DNA of 64,000 bases from assembly GCF_900102195.1 (NCBI RefSeq), contig NZ_FNBE01000013.1, positions 62,001 through 126,000 of the forward strand. The letters run 5' to 3'. A program made the translations under genes and the position numbers. Each line of letters begins with the position of its first letter. Position 1 is the first letter of the stretch. Origin of the DNA: Pseudonocardia oroxyli (lineage in GTDB: Bacteria; Actinomycetota; Actinomycetes; Mycobacteriales; Pseudonocardiaceae). The notes under the pieces are model-generated. The model was not told where the DNA came from and did no database searches. It was given only the letters and a program-made list of their open reading frames with translations. This document shows, one piece after another, positions 50,938 through 59,601 of the stretch.

Positions 50938-52884
50938 TCAGGCACCGAAGGCCACCCGAACGTCGTCGCTCGTGGTGGGGGCGACCGCCGCGGGCGCCGC
51001 GGGCGCCGCGGGCGTGCGGGGTGCGGGCACCGCGCCGGTCACGCGGGGGAGCACGACCTCCGGGGCCATGATCGACGGGTCGACCGTCAGCACGGCGTAG
51101 CCGCCGACGGCACCCGCGCCGAAGCCCGGGGCGAAGACCCTGGTCGGCTCGTCGATCACGCCGTCGCGGACCGCGTCGAACAGGGCGATCGGGATGGACG
51201 CGGCCGAGACGTTCCCCATGTCGCCGATGTCGAAGTAGAGCTGGTCGGCGCGCAGACCGGCCTTCTCGGCGAGCTGGACGATCATGGTCCGGTTGGCCTG
51301 GTGCGGCACGATCAGCTCGATCTCGTCGAGCACGCCGAGACCGTCGAGCTCGGTGATCATCTGCTCGAGGTAGCGGGCGACGAGCGCCTTCACCTCGGGT
51401 CCGTAGACCGTGATGTCGCCTGCGAACTCGGGGTTCGGCCAGATGATCGAGTTCACCTGGGCCGTCGGTCCGGAGGCGTAGGTCTGCACGTACTCGACGT
51501 CTCCCGCCGACCCCTCCGCGGCGGGTGCGACGACGAGCGCCGCGGCGCCGTCCCCGAAGATCATCCGGGAGGTCCGGACCGCGCCGATCTTGTCGCTGAA
51601 CTTCTCGACGCAGACCAGCAGCACCGGGCGGTTCACCTCCTGCAGCTGGCGGATCGCCTCGGCGAGCCCGTACGGCAGGCCCGCGCACGCCGCGACGATG
51701 TCCGCCGAGCAGTGCGTCTGCAGGATCCCCAGCTCACCGGACAGCCAGGTCGACATCGACGGGATCAACCGGTCGCTGGTGCAGGTCGCGACGAGCACGG
51801 CGCCGATCTCCTCGGGCCGGCGGCCCGCGTGGGCCAGTGCGGCGTCCGCGGCGGCCAGCGCCAGGTCCCCGATGTCGTACTCGGAGTAGCGGCGCCGCTC
51901 GATGCCGGTCTTGGTGCTGATCTCCGCGGCGCTCATCGGCGACCAGGAGAAGCTCGAGTTCCGCACGACGTCCTCGTTCTCGCAGACGTGCTCACCGCGC
52001 ACGATCGCGAGCGCCTCGATCGTCGGCTTGACCGCCTGGTCGGCGATCTTGACCGGCGGGTACGGCGTGGCGGGCGCCGCGGGCGTCGGGGTGTTCCGGG
52101 AGGGGCGGGTCCTCAGGGGCGCGCCGTGGCGGACCCGGTCGAGGAACGCCGCCACCTCCCGGGTGCGCGGATGGAAGGCGATGACGACGTCGTCGTCGCC
52201 GATCGCGTCCGCCTCGCGCAGCTCGGTCCGCGACCGCGTCCACGGGTACTGGTTGTGCAGCACCATCGCCCACCGGCTCAGCGCCTCCAGCTCCGGGGCG
52301 GGCTCGGCGACGTCGTGGATCTCGGTCGTGGAGAAGACGGGGTAGTCCGGCTCCAGCTCGGGCAGGACGAAGGTCAGGGCGCCGGGGGTGTCGAGGAACT
52401 CCGACACGGTCGGCTTGACGGCCGCGAGGCCCGTGGCGTGGTGGCGACGGTGCGCCCAGACGTCGAACAGCAGGGCGAAGAGCCGCTCCTCGACCTCGCC
52501 GTGCCGCCCGGCGGGCAGACCCGCCCAGGCCGCGCGCACGGCCTCGACCTTCGCGGCGCCGTCGACCCACGGGGTGACGGTGGGGAGGAAGACGTCCTCC
52601 CGGGTGCGCGGCAGGTCCCGCCAGCGCGTGGGGCGCTTGTCGTAGAGGGTCAGCGCCCACCGGTTGACCCAGAACAGGTTCTGGCCCAGGTCTCGCAGCA
52701 GATCGAAGCGGCGCGTGTAGGTACGTCCGGCGATGTCCGTTCCGGTAGGGGCTTTGGACTCGAAATCGCGCGTGATGACCGCTTCGGCGGCGGCGACCGA
52801 GTCCAGTACCGAGAAATCGAGATCCGGTGAGAAGTTGGCCGGGAAGACGAGGCGACCGTGGCGGTTGACCACGAACGGCTTCAT
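50938..52884 (-). CDS. KAS III (FabH-like) condensing enzyme with an N-terminal extra domain
   Basis: 648 aa; ATG with GGAGG 6 nt upstream. The C-terminal half (about 305-620) is a beta-ketoacyl synthase III with the full triad Cys400 (DIVAACAGLPYG), His528 (VPHQANRTM) and Asn558 (DMGNVSAAS); the His-Asn spacing of 30 equals that of FabH. Residues 1-300 (VFPANFSPDLDFSVLDSVAA, FDVWAHRRHHATGLAA) are not a family I recognise. The Pro/Ala tail may be disordered. First gene of an operon with ACC (22-nt gap) and reductase. It condenses an acyl thioester with a malonyl unit. Confidence 0.88.
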   Translation of the reverse strand: MKPFVVNRHGRLVFPANFSPDLDFSVLDSVAAAEAVITRDFESKAPTGTDIAGRTYTRRFDLLRDLGQNLFWVNRWALTLYDKRPTRWRDLPRTREDVFLPTVTPWVDGAAKVEAVRAAWAGLPAGRHGEVEERLFALLFDVWAHRRHHATGLAAVKPTVSEFLDTPGALTFVLPELEPDYPVFSTTEIHDVAEPAPELEALSRWAMVLHNQYPWTRSRTELREADAIGDDDVVIAFHPRTREVAAFLDRVRHGAPLRTRPSRNTPTPAAPATPYPPVKIADQAVKPTIEALAIVRGEHVCENEDVVRNSSFSWSPMSAAEISTKTGIERRRYSEYDIGDLALAAADAALAHAGRRPEEIGAVLVATCTSDRLIPSMSTWLSGELGILQTHCSADIVAACAGLPYGLAEAIRQLQEVNRPVLLVCVEKFSDKIGAVRTSRMIFGDGAAALVVAPAAEGSAGDVEYVQTYASGPTAQVNSIIWPNPEFAGDITVYGPEVKALVARYLEQMITELDGLGVLDEIELIVPHQANRTMIVQLAEKAGLRADQLYFDIGDMGNVSAASIPIALFDAVRDGVIDEPTRVFAPGFGAGAVGGYAVLTVDPSIMAPEVVLPRVTGAVPAPRTPAAPAAPAAVAPTTSDDVRVAFGA

Positions 52885-53218
52885 ACGGTGCCTCCAGTCG
52901 GAATTCCGTGTCACGGCGCGCCGAAGTTCCTGGTCTGACCGGCGGCGGACGGCGACGCGGAGACCAGGTGAGAACGTCGGGCGGTGCGAGAACCGTAGCG
53001 GGAATTGCACGGAGATCGGAAGGTGACCTGGGTCTACACTCGTCTGCCGATCGTCATTGCTGGGTATCCGATTAAATGTTACCGGTGAGTTGTACCGAAT
53101 GGTTCTACCGACGGGTCCGTCGGGTCCGCCCAGTTGAGCGGGGTGCACCGTCCGCAATGGACGGAGGGGTCGGCGGGCCGTGGCGGCGGTCGTCGCCGCT
53201 CCGTAGGGTCTGCAGGTC
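52885..53218. promoter_or_regulatory. Divergent promoter region of the KAS III operon and CMD gene
   Basis: 333 bp without a gene. Around 53055-53100 it contains an unusually AT-rich island for this genome (GGTATCCGATTAAATGTTACC and TTGTACC nearby), which probably holds the -10/-35 elements of both divergent units. I could not assign exact boxes. Confidence 0.4.
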
Positions 53219-53758
53219 ATGGCCCGCGTCACGTACCTCACCGCCGAGACCGCCCCGCCCGCCGTCGCCTCGACCGTCGCCAAGATGCCGGCGCTGCACG
53301 TCTTCCAGATGCTGGCGCACGCCGAGACGGCCTACCGGCCGTGGCTGCGGTACGGCGGTGCGATCCTGTCCGACCTCGCACTCGACCCGTTGGTGCGCGA
53401 GCTCGTCATCCTCCAGGTCGGGCGGCTGGCGGCGCGCTACGAGTGGGAGCAGCACGTGCCGATCGCGAAGGCCGCGGGCGGCACCGACGCTCAGGTCGCG
53501 GCCCTGGACCGCGGAGACCTGAGTGTGTTCGACGAGGCGCAGCGCGCCGCGCTCGTGTTCACCGAGTCCTTCGTGCGGGACGGCGAGGTGTCCGATGAGG
53601 ACTATGCGGCGCTCGCGGCGCGGTTCGCCGAGCGCGAGATCGTGGAGATCGCCCTGACCGCCGCGCACTACCTCGGGCTGGCCCGGATCATGACGGCACT
53701 GCGGATCGACCCCGACGCGGCCGTCGGGCCGGAGGGGCTGCCCGCGGCGCGGCTGTAG
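53219..53758 (+). CDS. Carboxymuconolactone decarboxylase family protein
   Basis: 179 aa all-helical CMD/AhpD fold: LVRELVILQVGRLAARYEWEQH and EIALTAAHYLGLARIM. It has the Glu/His pair (EWEQH) of CMD enzymes but no CxxC, so it is not an AhpD peroxidase. Substrate unknown. Followed 10 bp later by the VOC gene on the same strand. Confidence 0.88.
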   Translation: MARVTYLTAETAPPAVASTVAKMPALHVFQMLAHAETAYRPWLRYGGAILSDLALDPLVRELVILQVGRLAARYEWEQHVPIAKAAGGTDAQVAALDRGDLSVFDEAQRAALVFTESFVRDGEVSDEDYAALAARFAEREIVEIALTAAHYLGLARIMTALRIDPDAAVGPEGLPAARL

Positions 53759-53768
53759 AGTCGCCGCA

Positions 53769-54152
53769 ATGGAGATCCTCGCCGGCCGGGTGCTGCTGCG
53801 CCCGGCCGACCCGGACGTGACCACCGCCTTCTACCGGGACCGCCTCGGCCTCGCGGTCTACCGCGAGTTCCCCGGCGGCACGGTGTTCCACCTCGGCGGC
53901 GGTTTCCTGGAGGTCTCCGGACACGCCTCGGAACCGGCCGACCGCCCGCGCGCGGGGGTCGCGCTGTGGATGCAGGTGCGCGACCTCGCCGCCGCGCACA
54001 AGGAGATCGTGGACGCGGGGGTGACCGTCACCCGCGAGCCCCGCCGCGAGCCCTGGGGGCTCGACGAGATGTGGATCGCGGACCCGGACGGCGTCGTGAT
54101 CGGGATCGTCGAGATCCCCCCGGAGCACCCGCTGCGCCGGGACACCCGCTGA
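53769..54152 (+). CDS. VOC-superfamily (glyoxalase/dioxygenase fold) protein
   Basis: 127 aa with two beta-alpha-beta-beta-beta modules: ATAFYRDRLGLAVYREF-like start near residue 18, VFHLGGGFLEVSG, and PWGLDEMWIADPDGVVIGI, whose Glu is a likely metal ligand. Could be a glyoxalase-like isomerase or a drug-binding protein. Pairs with the CMD gene. Confidence 0.88.
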   Translation: MEILAGRVLLRPADPDVTTAFYRDRLGLAVYREFPGGTVFHLGGGFLEVSGHASEPADRPRAGVALWMQVRDLAAAHKEIVDAGVTVTREPRREPWGLDEMWIADPDGVVIGIVEIPPEHPLRRDTR

Positions 54153-54178
54153 CCCGAGCGGAACGCGCGGTCCGTCGG

Positions 54179-54664
54179 TCAGCCGGCGGCGCGCAGGCGG
54201 GCGCCCGGGCCCGGCTCGGAGCGCAGGCGATCACCCGGGCCGATCCAGTGGCCGTCGGCGCAGCGCAGCTCGGCGTGCACCTCGGCGCCGCAGCCCTCGT
54301 GGCGCGTGACGTTCGGCGGGCCCGCCTCGCCCGCCAGGTGTTCGTCGCCCCAGTCCTTCAGGGCGTTCAGCACGATCCGCAGGTCCCGACCCGCCGGGGT
54401 GAGCCGGTACTCGTGGCGTTCGCGGCGCCCGGGCTCGCGGTAGGGCGTCTTCACCACGAGACCGCCCTCGACGAGGCCGGCCAGCCTGCGGGTGAGCACG
54501 TTGCGGGCGATGCCGAGGTGCGCGGCCAGGTCGTCGAACCGGCGGACCCCGTTGGACAGGTCCCGCAGCACCAGCACCGTCCAGGCGTCACCGATCAGCG
54601 CGGCGGTGCGGGCGACCGAGCAGGTAGCGCTGTCCCACTCGGCGAAGTCGACGGGGTCCGGCAT
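54179..54664 (-). CDS. HxlR-family transcriptional regulator
   Basis: 161 aa. CSVARTAALIGDAWTVLVLRDL and RFDDLAAHLGIARNVLTRRL form the HxlR winged helix, followed by YREPGRRERHEYRLTPAGRDL. The C-terminal 40 residues contain Cys-His pairs (RHEGCGAEVHAELRCADGH) that could bind a metal. It lies 47 bp downstream of the MFS gene on the same strand, a likely regulator of that pump. Confidence 0.92.
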   Translation of the reverse strand: MPDPVDFAEWDSATCSVARTAALIGDAWTVLVLRDLSNGVRRFDDLAAHLGIARNVLTRRLAGLVEGGLVVKTPYREPGRRERHEYRLTPAGRDLRIVLNALKDWGDEHLAGEAGPPNVTRHEGCGAEVHAELRCADGHWIGPGDRLRSEPGPGARLRAAG

Positions 54665-54711
54665 GCGCGCCAGGGTAGTCGCGCACCTGGGTTGTCGCCA
54701 GCAACCCGTCC

Positions 54712-56175
54712 TCAGGCGGTCGCCTCGGCCCGGGCGACCACCGCGACCGGCGCCGGGGTCAGCATCGCGACCACCATGCCGACCAGGGCCGCGCCCGCGG
54801 CGGCGAGGAACACCACGCTGAAGGCGCCGCCCGTGGGGTGGACCTCGCCGTCCACGGTCATCACCATCGCCGTGCCCACGGCCGCCACGACCGCGGTGCA
54901 GGTCGAGGTGCCGAGCTGGCGCATGAGCGTGTTGAGACTGTTCGCGGCGGCGGTCTCGGTCCGGGGGACCGCCCGCATGATCAGCAGCGGCAGGGCGGAG
55001 TAGGCGAGCGTGGCGCCGACGGAGCCGACCGTCGCGATCCCGATGAGCGCCGGGATCGAGCTCGGCAGGAGCGCGAAGCCCGCGTTGCCGAGCACCATGA
55101 GCGCCAGCCCGACGACGAGCGTGGTGCGCGGCCCCCGCAGCCGGGAGATCAGCGCGGACGTCGACGAGAAGATCACCATCGCGCCGCCGAGCGGCAGCAG
55201 CACCAGGCCCGCCGCGATCAGCGACATGCCGAACCCGTAGCCCGTCTCGACCGGGGCCTGCAGGACCTGGGTGGCCAGCATGAACGTGGCGAACATCGAG
55301 AAGCCGATGCACAGCGTGGCGACGTTGGTCCAGAGCACGGCGGGCCGGGCGGACACCCGCAGGTCCACCAGCGGGCCGCGCTTGCGCAGCTCGTAGACGC
55401 CCCACAGCGGGAGCAAAACGACGGCCGCGGCGAGCAGCCCCAGGACCCGCGCGCCCGCCCAGCCCCATTCGCTGCCCTTCGACACGGCGAGCAGCAGGCA
55501 GACCAGCGCGACGCCCAGCCAGACCGCGCCGAGGACGTCGAACCGGCCGCCGGTGCGCACCCGCGACTCCGGGATCAGCCGCTGGACGAGCACGATCTGC
55601 AGCACACCGATCACCGCAGCTCCGGCGAACAGCCAGCGCCAGCTCGTGAACTGGGCGACGAGGCCGGTCAGCGGCAGGCCGATCGCCCCGCCGACACCGA
55701 GCGAGGCGCTCATCAGCCCCACGCCGTTGCCCACCCGTCCCGGCGGCAGGATGTCCCGCATCAGGCTCATGCCGAGCGCGATGACCCCGAACGCGGTGCC
55801 CTGCAACACGCGCGCGACCAGCAGCACCGCGATGTTCGGGGCCACTGCGCCGATCGCCGAGCCTGCGACGATCAGCGCGAGCGCGACGACGAGCATGCGG
55901 CGCTTGCCGTACATGTCGCCGAGCCTGCCGAGCACCGGCGCGGAGACCGCACCGGCGACCAGGGTGGCCGTGACGAGCCAGGCCGCGGTCGAGGGCGACA
56001 CCGACATCAGGCGGGGGAACTGCGGCAGCAGCGGCACCACCATCGTCTGGATCAGCGAGATCAAGAGGCCGCACGACGCGAGGACCAGGATCGCCACGGT
56101 CGGGCTCTCCGGTCGCCCGGTCGCGGTACTGCTGGGCGATTCGGCCACGCCGGCACTCACGGGAGTGATCTCCAT
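54712..56175 (-). CDS. MFS drug-efflux transporter (14-TM type)
   Basis: 487 aa with 14 hydrophobic segments, motif A GRLGDMYGKRRMLV after TM2, and motif C-like GVGGAIGLPLTGLVA in TM5, as in DHA2-type proton/drug antiporters. ATG 56175. Divergent from the rifampin phosphotransferase-like gene across 114 bp that contain two tandem palindromic elements. Confidence 0.92.
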   Translation of the reverse strand: MEITPVSAGVAESPSSTATGRPESPTVAILVLASCGLLISLIQTMVVPLLPQFPRLMSVSPSTAAWLVTATLVAGAVSAPVLGRLGDMYGKRRMLVVALALIVAGSAIGAVAPNIAVLLVARVLQGTAFGVIALGMSLMRDILPPGRVGNGVGLMSASLGVGGAIGLPLTGLVAQFTSWRWLFAGAAVIGVLQIVLVQRLIPESRVRTGGRFDVLGAVWLGVALVCLLLAVSKGSEWGWAGARVLGLLAAAVVLLPLWGVYELRKRGPLVDLRVSARPAVLWTNVATLCIGFSMFATFMLATQVLQAPVETGYGFGMSLIAAGLVLLPLGGAMVIFSSTSALISRLRGPRTTLVVGLALMVLGNAGFALLPSSIPALIGIATVGSVGATLAYSALPLLIMRAVPRTETAAANSLNTLMRQLGTSTCTAVVAAVGTAMVMTVDGEVHPTGGAFSVVFLAAAGAALVGMVVAMLTPAPVAVVARAEATA

Positions 56176-56219
56176 CCGTTCGGGGCCCGACCGGGCCACC
56201 TTCAGGTGACCACGAGTCG

Positions 56220-56254
56220 TTGCGAACGGCAAGCGATAACCTTGCGTTTGCCAA
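56220..56254. promoter_or_regulatory. Duplicated operator between MFS and phosphotransferase genes
   Basis: TTGCGAACGGCAA (56220-56232) and TTGCGTTTGCCAA (56242-56254) are two similar, roughly palindromic 13-mers 22 bp apart, about two helical turns. They occupy the middle of a divergent promoter and are good candidates for HxlR (or another repressor) binding. They do not match the rifamycin-associated element as I remember it. Confidence 0.5.
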
Positions 56255-56289
56255 GTATCTCTCATGTGCCGCGGCGGTACCGTCCCGCC

Positions 56290-58653
56290 ATGGACGCCTT
56301 CGTGCTCCCGCTCGCGAGCCCCGACGCCGTCGTGGAGACGGTGGGCGGCAAGGGGGCGTCGTTGGCTCGCGCGGCCCGCGCCGGGCTGCCCGTGCCCGCG
56401 GGCTTCCACGTGACGATCGCGGCCCACCAGGCCTTTCGCACGCGGCCCGACGGCGTGGCGGCGGCGATCCGGGCCGCCTACGCCGAGCTCGGCGCGCCGG
56501 CGGTGGCGGTGCGGTCCTCGGCCACCGCCGAGGACCTGCCGGGGCTGTCGTTCGCGGGGCAGCAGGACACCTACCTGAACGTGCGGGGCGCGGACGCCGT
56601 GCTCGAGGCCGTGCAGCGCTGCTGGGCCTCCCTGGGGAACGCGCGGGCGGTGGCCTACCGGGCCCGCGCGGGGGTGGCGGACGCGGAGATCGCGGTCGTC
56701 GTGCAGGTGCTGGTGGCGGCCGAGGCCGCAGGCTTGCTGTTCACCGCCGACCCCGTGACGGGGGCGACGGACCGCATGCTGATCGACGCCGCGTGGGGGC
56801 TGGGGGAGTCCGTGGTCGGCGGCGCGGTCACCCCCGACTCGGTGGTGGCCGACGCGGCGACCGGGGCGGTGCGCGAGCGGCGCACCGGGGACAAGGCGGT
56901 CAGGACCGTGCGGACGGAGACCGGGACCGAGGAACGCCCGGTGCCCGACGAGCTGCGGCGGGCCGCCGTGCTCGACGACGTGCGGATCGCCGAGCTCGTG
57001 GCGCTGGGCCGGCGGGTCGCCGAGCTGTACGGCGGCCCGACGGACCTGGAGTGGGCGCTCGCGGACGGCGCCTTCGCGGTGCTCCAGGCCCGCCCGATCA
57101 CCTCGGTCCTCGATCCGTGGAACGACTCCCGCGGTCGCGACCACCTGTGGACCAACACCAACCTCGGCGAGGCGCTCCCCGGCACCCCGACGCCGTTGAC
57201 CTGGTCCTTCATCCGGATCTTCAGCGCGCACGCGATGACGACGTCCGCGCTGCCCGGCTTCGAGGCGTACGGGCGGATCGGCGGTCGCCCGTACATGGAC
57301 CTGTCGCAGTCCGCGGCGATCGCGGGGGCGGTCGGGGTGCCGCGGGCGGTGTTCCGCAGGCTCGTCGGCTCCGCGTTCGGCCGGATCCCGCCCGGCGTCG
57401 ACCTGCCGCGGCCGAGGCTGGAGCGGCGTGCGTTGGTGCGGGCGCTGATCCCCGCGGCGCGGGGGGTGCTGCGCACCGTGCGGCGGGAGAAGCCGCAGGT
57501 CACGGCGTTCCTCGAGGGGAATCCCGAGCACTGCGCCGCGCTCGTCGCGCGGATCGCGGACCTCGACGCCCCCGGCCTCGCCGCGCTCTGGGACGCCGAG
57601 CTGCGGCCGCTGCTGGAACGGGCGAGCGACATGCTGCAGGTCGCGGGCCGCAGCGACCCGCAGGCACTGCTGGGTGCGCGGTGGATCGTGGAGAAGCTCG
57701 CCGGGCCCGCCGACGCCGCCGCCCTCACCACCGGCGCCGACCTGGCGAGCATGGGCCCGGTCGTCGGCGCGGTGCAGGTCGCGCGGGGTGAGCTCACCGC
57801 GGAGGAGTACCGCAGGCGGTGGGGCCACCGCGGCCCGGACGAGTTCGAGGTCGGGGCCCCTCCCGGGTCGGGCGCCGCGTCGACCGTCGACGGGGCCGCC
57901 GCGGCGGGCGCCCTCCTCGACGCCCGCCGGGCGGCGCGGGACGCGGCGTGGGCGCGGCTGCCCGCCCGGCGCGCCCCGATCGTGCGCCGCGCGGTGCGGT
58001 CCTGGAACGCGGCGGCCGAGGGTCGGGAGCGCTCCCGCTCCGAGGTGGTCCGGGTGTTCGCGGTGCTGCGGGCGTGGACGGCCCGCGCGGACGCGATCCT
58101 GGAGCCGCCGGTCGCCTTCCTGGAGCTCGTCGAGCTGCTCTCCGGCCTCCGCGGCGCCGCTGAGCTGGGTGAACGCGCCGCCGCTCGGAGGGTCGTGCAC
58201 GCCCGCTACGCCGCCCTCCCGCCGTACCCGTCGTTCGTCCGCGGCTCCTTCGACCCCTTCGCCTGGGCCGCGGACCCCGACCGCCGCGCCGACGTCTGGG
58301 TCGAGGGGGCGCAGCCGCCCGTCCGGAGCGGCGCGATCACGGGTTTCGCGGGGGCCGCCGGCGTCGTCGAGGGCGTGGCGCGGGTGCTGACCTCGGTCGA
58401 CGAGGGTGCCGCGCTGCACCCCGGTGAGATCCTCGTGACGACCGTGACCAACGTCGGCTGGACCCCGCTGTTCCCCCGGGTGGCGGCCGTGGTCACGGAC
58501 GTCGGGGCGCCGCTGTCGCACGCCGCGATCGTCGCCCGCGAGCTCGGGATCCCGGCCGTCGTCGGCTGCGGGGACGCGACCACGCGCCTCCACACCGGCG
58601 ACCGGGTCCGCGTCGACGGGGGCGCGGGCACCGTGACCCTCCTGCCCACGTGA
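56290..58653 (+). CDS. PEP-utilising / rifampin phosphotransferase-like enzyme
   Basis: 787 aa: N-terminal ATP-grasp half (GGKGASLARAARAGLPVPAG, AVRSSATAEDLPGLSFAGQ, FTADPVTGATDRMLI), a middle substrate domain (WTNTNLGEALPGTPTPLTWSF), and a C-terminal swivel domain with catalytic His744 (LSHAAIVARELGIPAV), 43 residues from the end as in known rifampin phosphotransferases. Order and length match Rph better than PEP synthase, which carries a C-terminal PEP-binding barrel absent here. It probably phosphorylates rifamycins or a related compound. Confidence 0.82.
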   Translation: MDAFVLPLASPDAVVETVGGKGASLARAARAGLPVPAGFHVTIAAHQAFRTRPDGVAAAIRAAYAELGAPAVAVRSSATAEDLPGLSFAGQQDTYLNVRGADAVLEAVQRCWASLGNARAVAYRARAGVADAEIAVVVQVLVAAEAAGLLFTADPVTGATDRMLIDAAWGLGESVVGGAVTPDSVVADAATGAVRERRTGDKAVRTVRTETGTEERPVPDELRRAAVLDDVRIAELVALGRRVAELYGGPTDLEWALADGAFAVLQARPITSVLDPWNDSRGRDHLWTNTNLGEALPGTPTPLTWSFIRIFSAHAMTTSALPGFEAYGRIGGRPYMDLSQSAAIAGAVGVPRAVFRRLVGSAFGRIPPGVDLPRPRLERRALVRALIPAARGVLRTVRREKPQVTAFLEGNPEHCAALVARIADLDAPGLAALWDAELRPLLERASDMLQVAGRSDPQALLGARWIVEKLAGPADAAALTTGADLASMGPVVGAVQVARGELTAEEYRRRWGHRGPDEFEVGAPPGSGAASTVDGAAAAGALLDARRAARDAAWARLPARRAPIVRRAVRSWNAAAEGRERSRSEVVRVFAVLRAWTARADAILEPPVAFLELVELLSGLRGAAELGERAAARRVVHARYAALPPYPSFVRGSFDPFAWAADPDRRADVWVEGAQPPVRSGAITGFAGAAGVVEGVARVLTSVDEGAALHPGEILVTTVTNVGWTPLFPRVAAVVTDVGAPLSHAAIVARELGIPAVVGCGDATTRLHTGDRVRVDGGAGTVTLLPT

Positions 58654-59532
58654 TCACCCCCGAGGGGTCTCGTCCGCCCCACTGACCCGCTGGACCAGGG
58701 CGAGGAGCTCGGGGACCGCGGGGTGGGTCGGCGGGTCGGGCCAGACGAGGTGGACCGGCAGCGGCGGCGCGTCGGCGATCGGGACGTAGGCCACGCCGGG
58801 GAAGCGGTGCAGCACCGCGGTCGCGGCCGCCGTGACCCCGACCGCCCGCCCGGACGCGATCGCCACCAGCCACTCCGCCGTCGAGCCCACCCACGAGACG
58901 GACGGGCGCGCGCCCGCGGGCCAGAGCCCGGGCGTCGTCGTGCCGGTCTCGTCGTTCAGCGCGACCGTGCGGGCGGCCAGGTCGGCGAGCAGCACCGACG
59001 GGCGGGCCGCCAGCTCGTCGCCCTCGGGGAGCGCGGCCACGCGCCGCTCGTCCGGCAGCCGGGCCGACCGGGTGCCCGGCACCCGCACCCGCCCCCGGAC
59101 GACGGCGGCGTGCGCGCGCCCGTCGGCCAGCCCGGCGTCCGCGGTGTCGATCTGGACGAGCTCGAGCGGGAGCCCGGGGCGGGCGGCCCGCCAGCGGCGC
59201 AGCAGCTCCGGGGTCTGCTCGCCGAGCGCCGACCAGGCGTAGCCGAGGCGCAGGGGAGCGGTGGTCCACTCGGTGAGCCGGGCAGGGTCGAGCACGGCGT
59301 CCACCTCGGCGACCACCCGGCGGGCCCGCTCGCGGAAGGCGGTGCCCGCCGCCGTCAGCGCGAGGTGGTGGGTGGAGCGGTCCACCAGGCGCACGCCGAG
59401 GTGGCCTTCCAGGCGGGCCAGCGTGCGGGACAGCGCCGGCTGCCCGATCCCGAGCGCGCGCGCCGCACCGGTGATCGTCCCGGCGTCGGCGATCGCGAGG
59501 AAGGCCCGGACGTGCCGCAGCTCCGCGCTCAT
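58654..59532 (-). CDS. LysR-family transcriptional regulator
   Basis: 292 aa. N-terminal HTH (LRHVRAFLAIADAGTITGAARALG, QPALSRTLARLE) and a periplasmic-binding-like effector domain (APLRLGYAWSALGEQTPELL). Its stop is directly adjacent to the stop of the convergent phosphotransferase gene. Divergent from the EamA exporter, which it probably controls. Confidence 0.93.
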   Translation of the reverse strand: MSAELRHVRAFLAIADAGTITGAARALGIGQPALSRTLARLEGHLGVRLVDRSTHHLALTAAGTAFRERARRVVAEVDAVLDPARLTEWTTAPLRLGYAWSALGEQTPELLRRWRAARPGLPLELVQIDTADAGLADGRAHAAVVRGRVRVPGTRSARLPDERRVAALPEGDELAARPSVLLADLAARTVALNDETGTTTPGLWPAGARPSVSWVGSTAEWLVAIASGRAVGVTAAATAVLHRFPGVAYVPIADAPPLPVHLVWPDPPTHPAVPELLALVQRVSGADETPRG

Positions 59533-59554
59533 GCCTGCAGAGCATAAACACCGG

Positions 59555-59570
59555 GAGAACGGCATTTCTC
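59555..59570. promoter_or_regulatory. Candidate LysR binding site
   Basis: GAGAA (59555-59559) and TTCTC (59566-59570) form a short inverted repeat with a 6-nt centre in the 69-bp lysR-eamA gap. LysR sites usually contain a T-n11-A dyad in this position, so this is suggestive only. Confidence 0.35.
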
Positions 59571-59601
59571 GGCGACGTCGGCGGTCCCTAGCGTCGATGG
59601 T

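Noticed and set aside
44607-52884. Large polyketide/antibiotic biosynthetic cluster around KAS III and ACC
   Set aside because: There is no acyl carrier protein, PKS/NRPS module, thioesterase or tailoring set. Flanking genes are ordinary metabolism.
53055-53100. AT-rich island as foreign DNA
   Set aside because: It is under 50 bp and sits in a divergent promoter, where such composition is expected.
56176-56289. Rifamycin-associated element upstream of the Rph-like gene
   Set aside because: The tandem TTGCG elements do not match the published RAE as I remember it, so I call them an operator of unknown factor.
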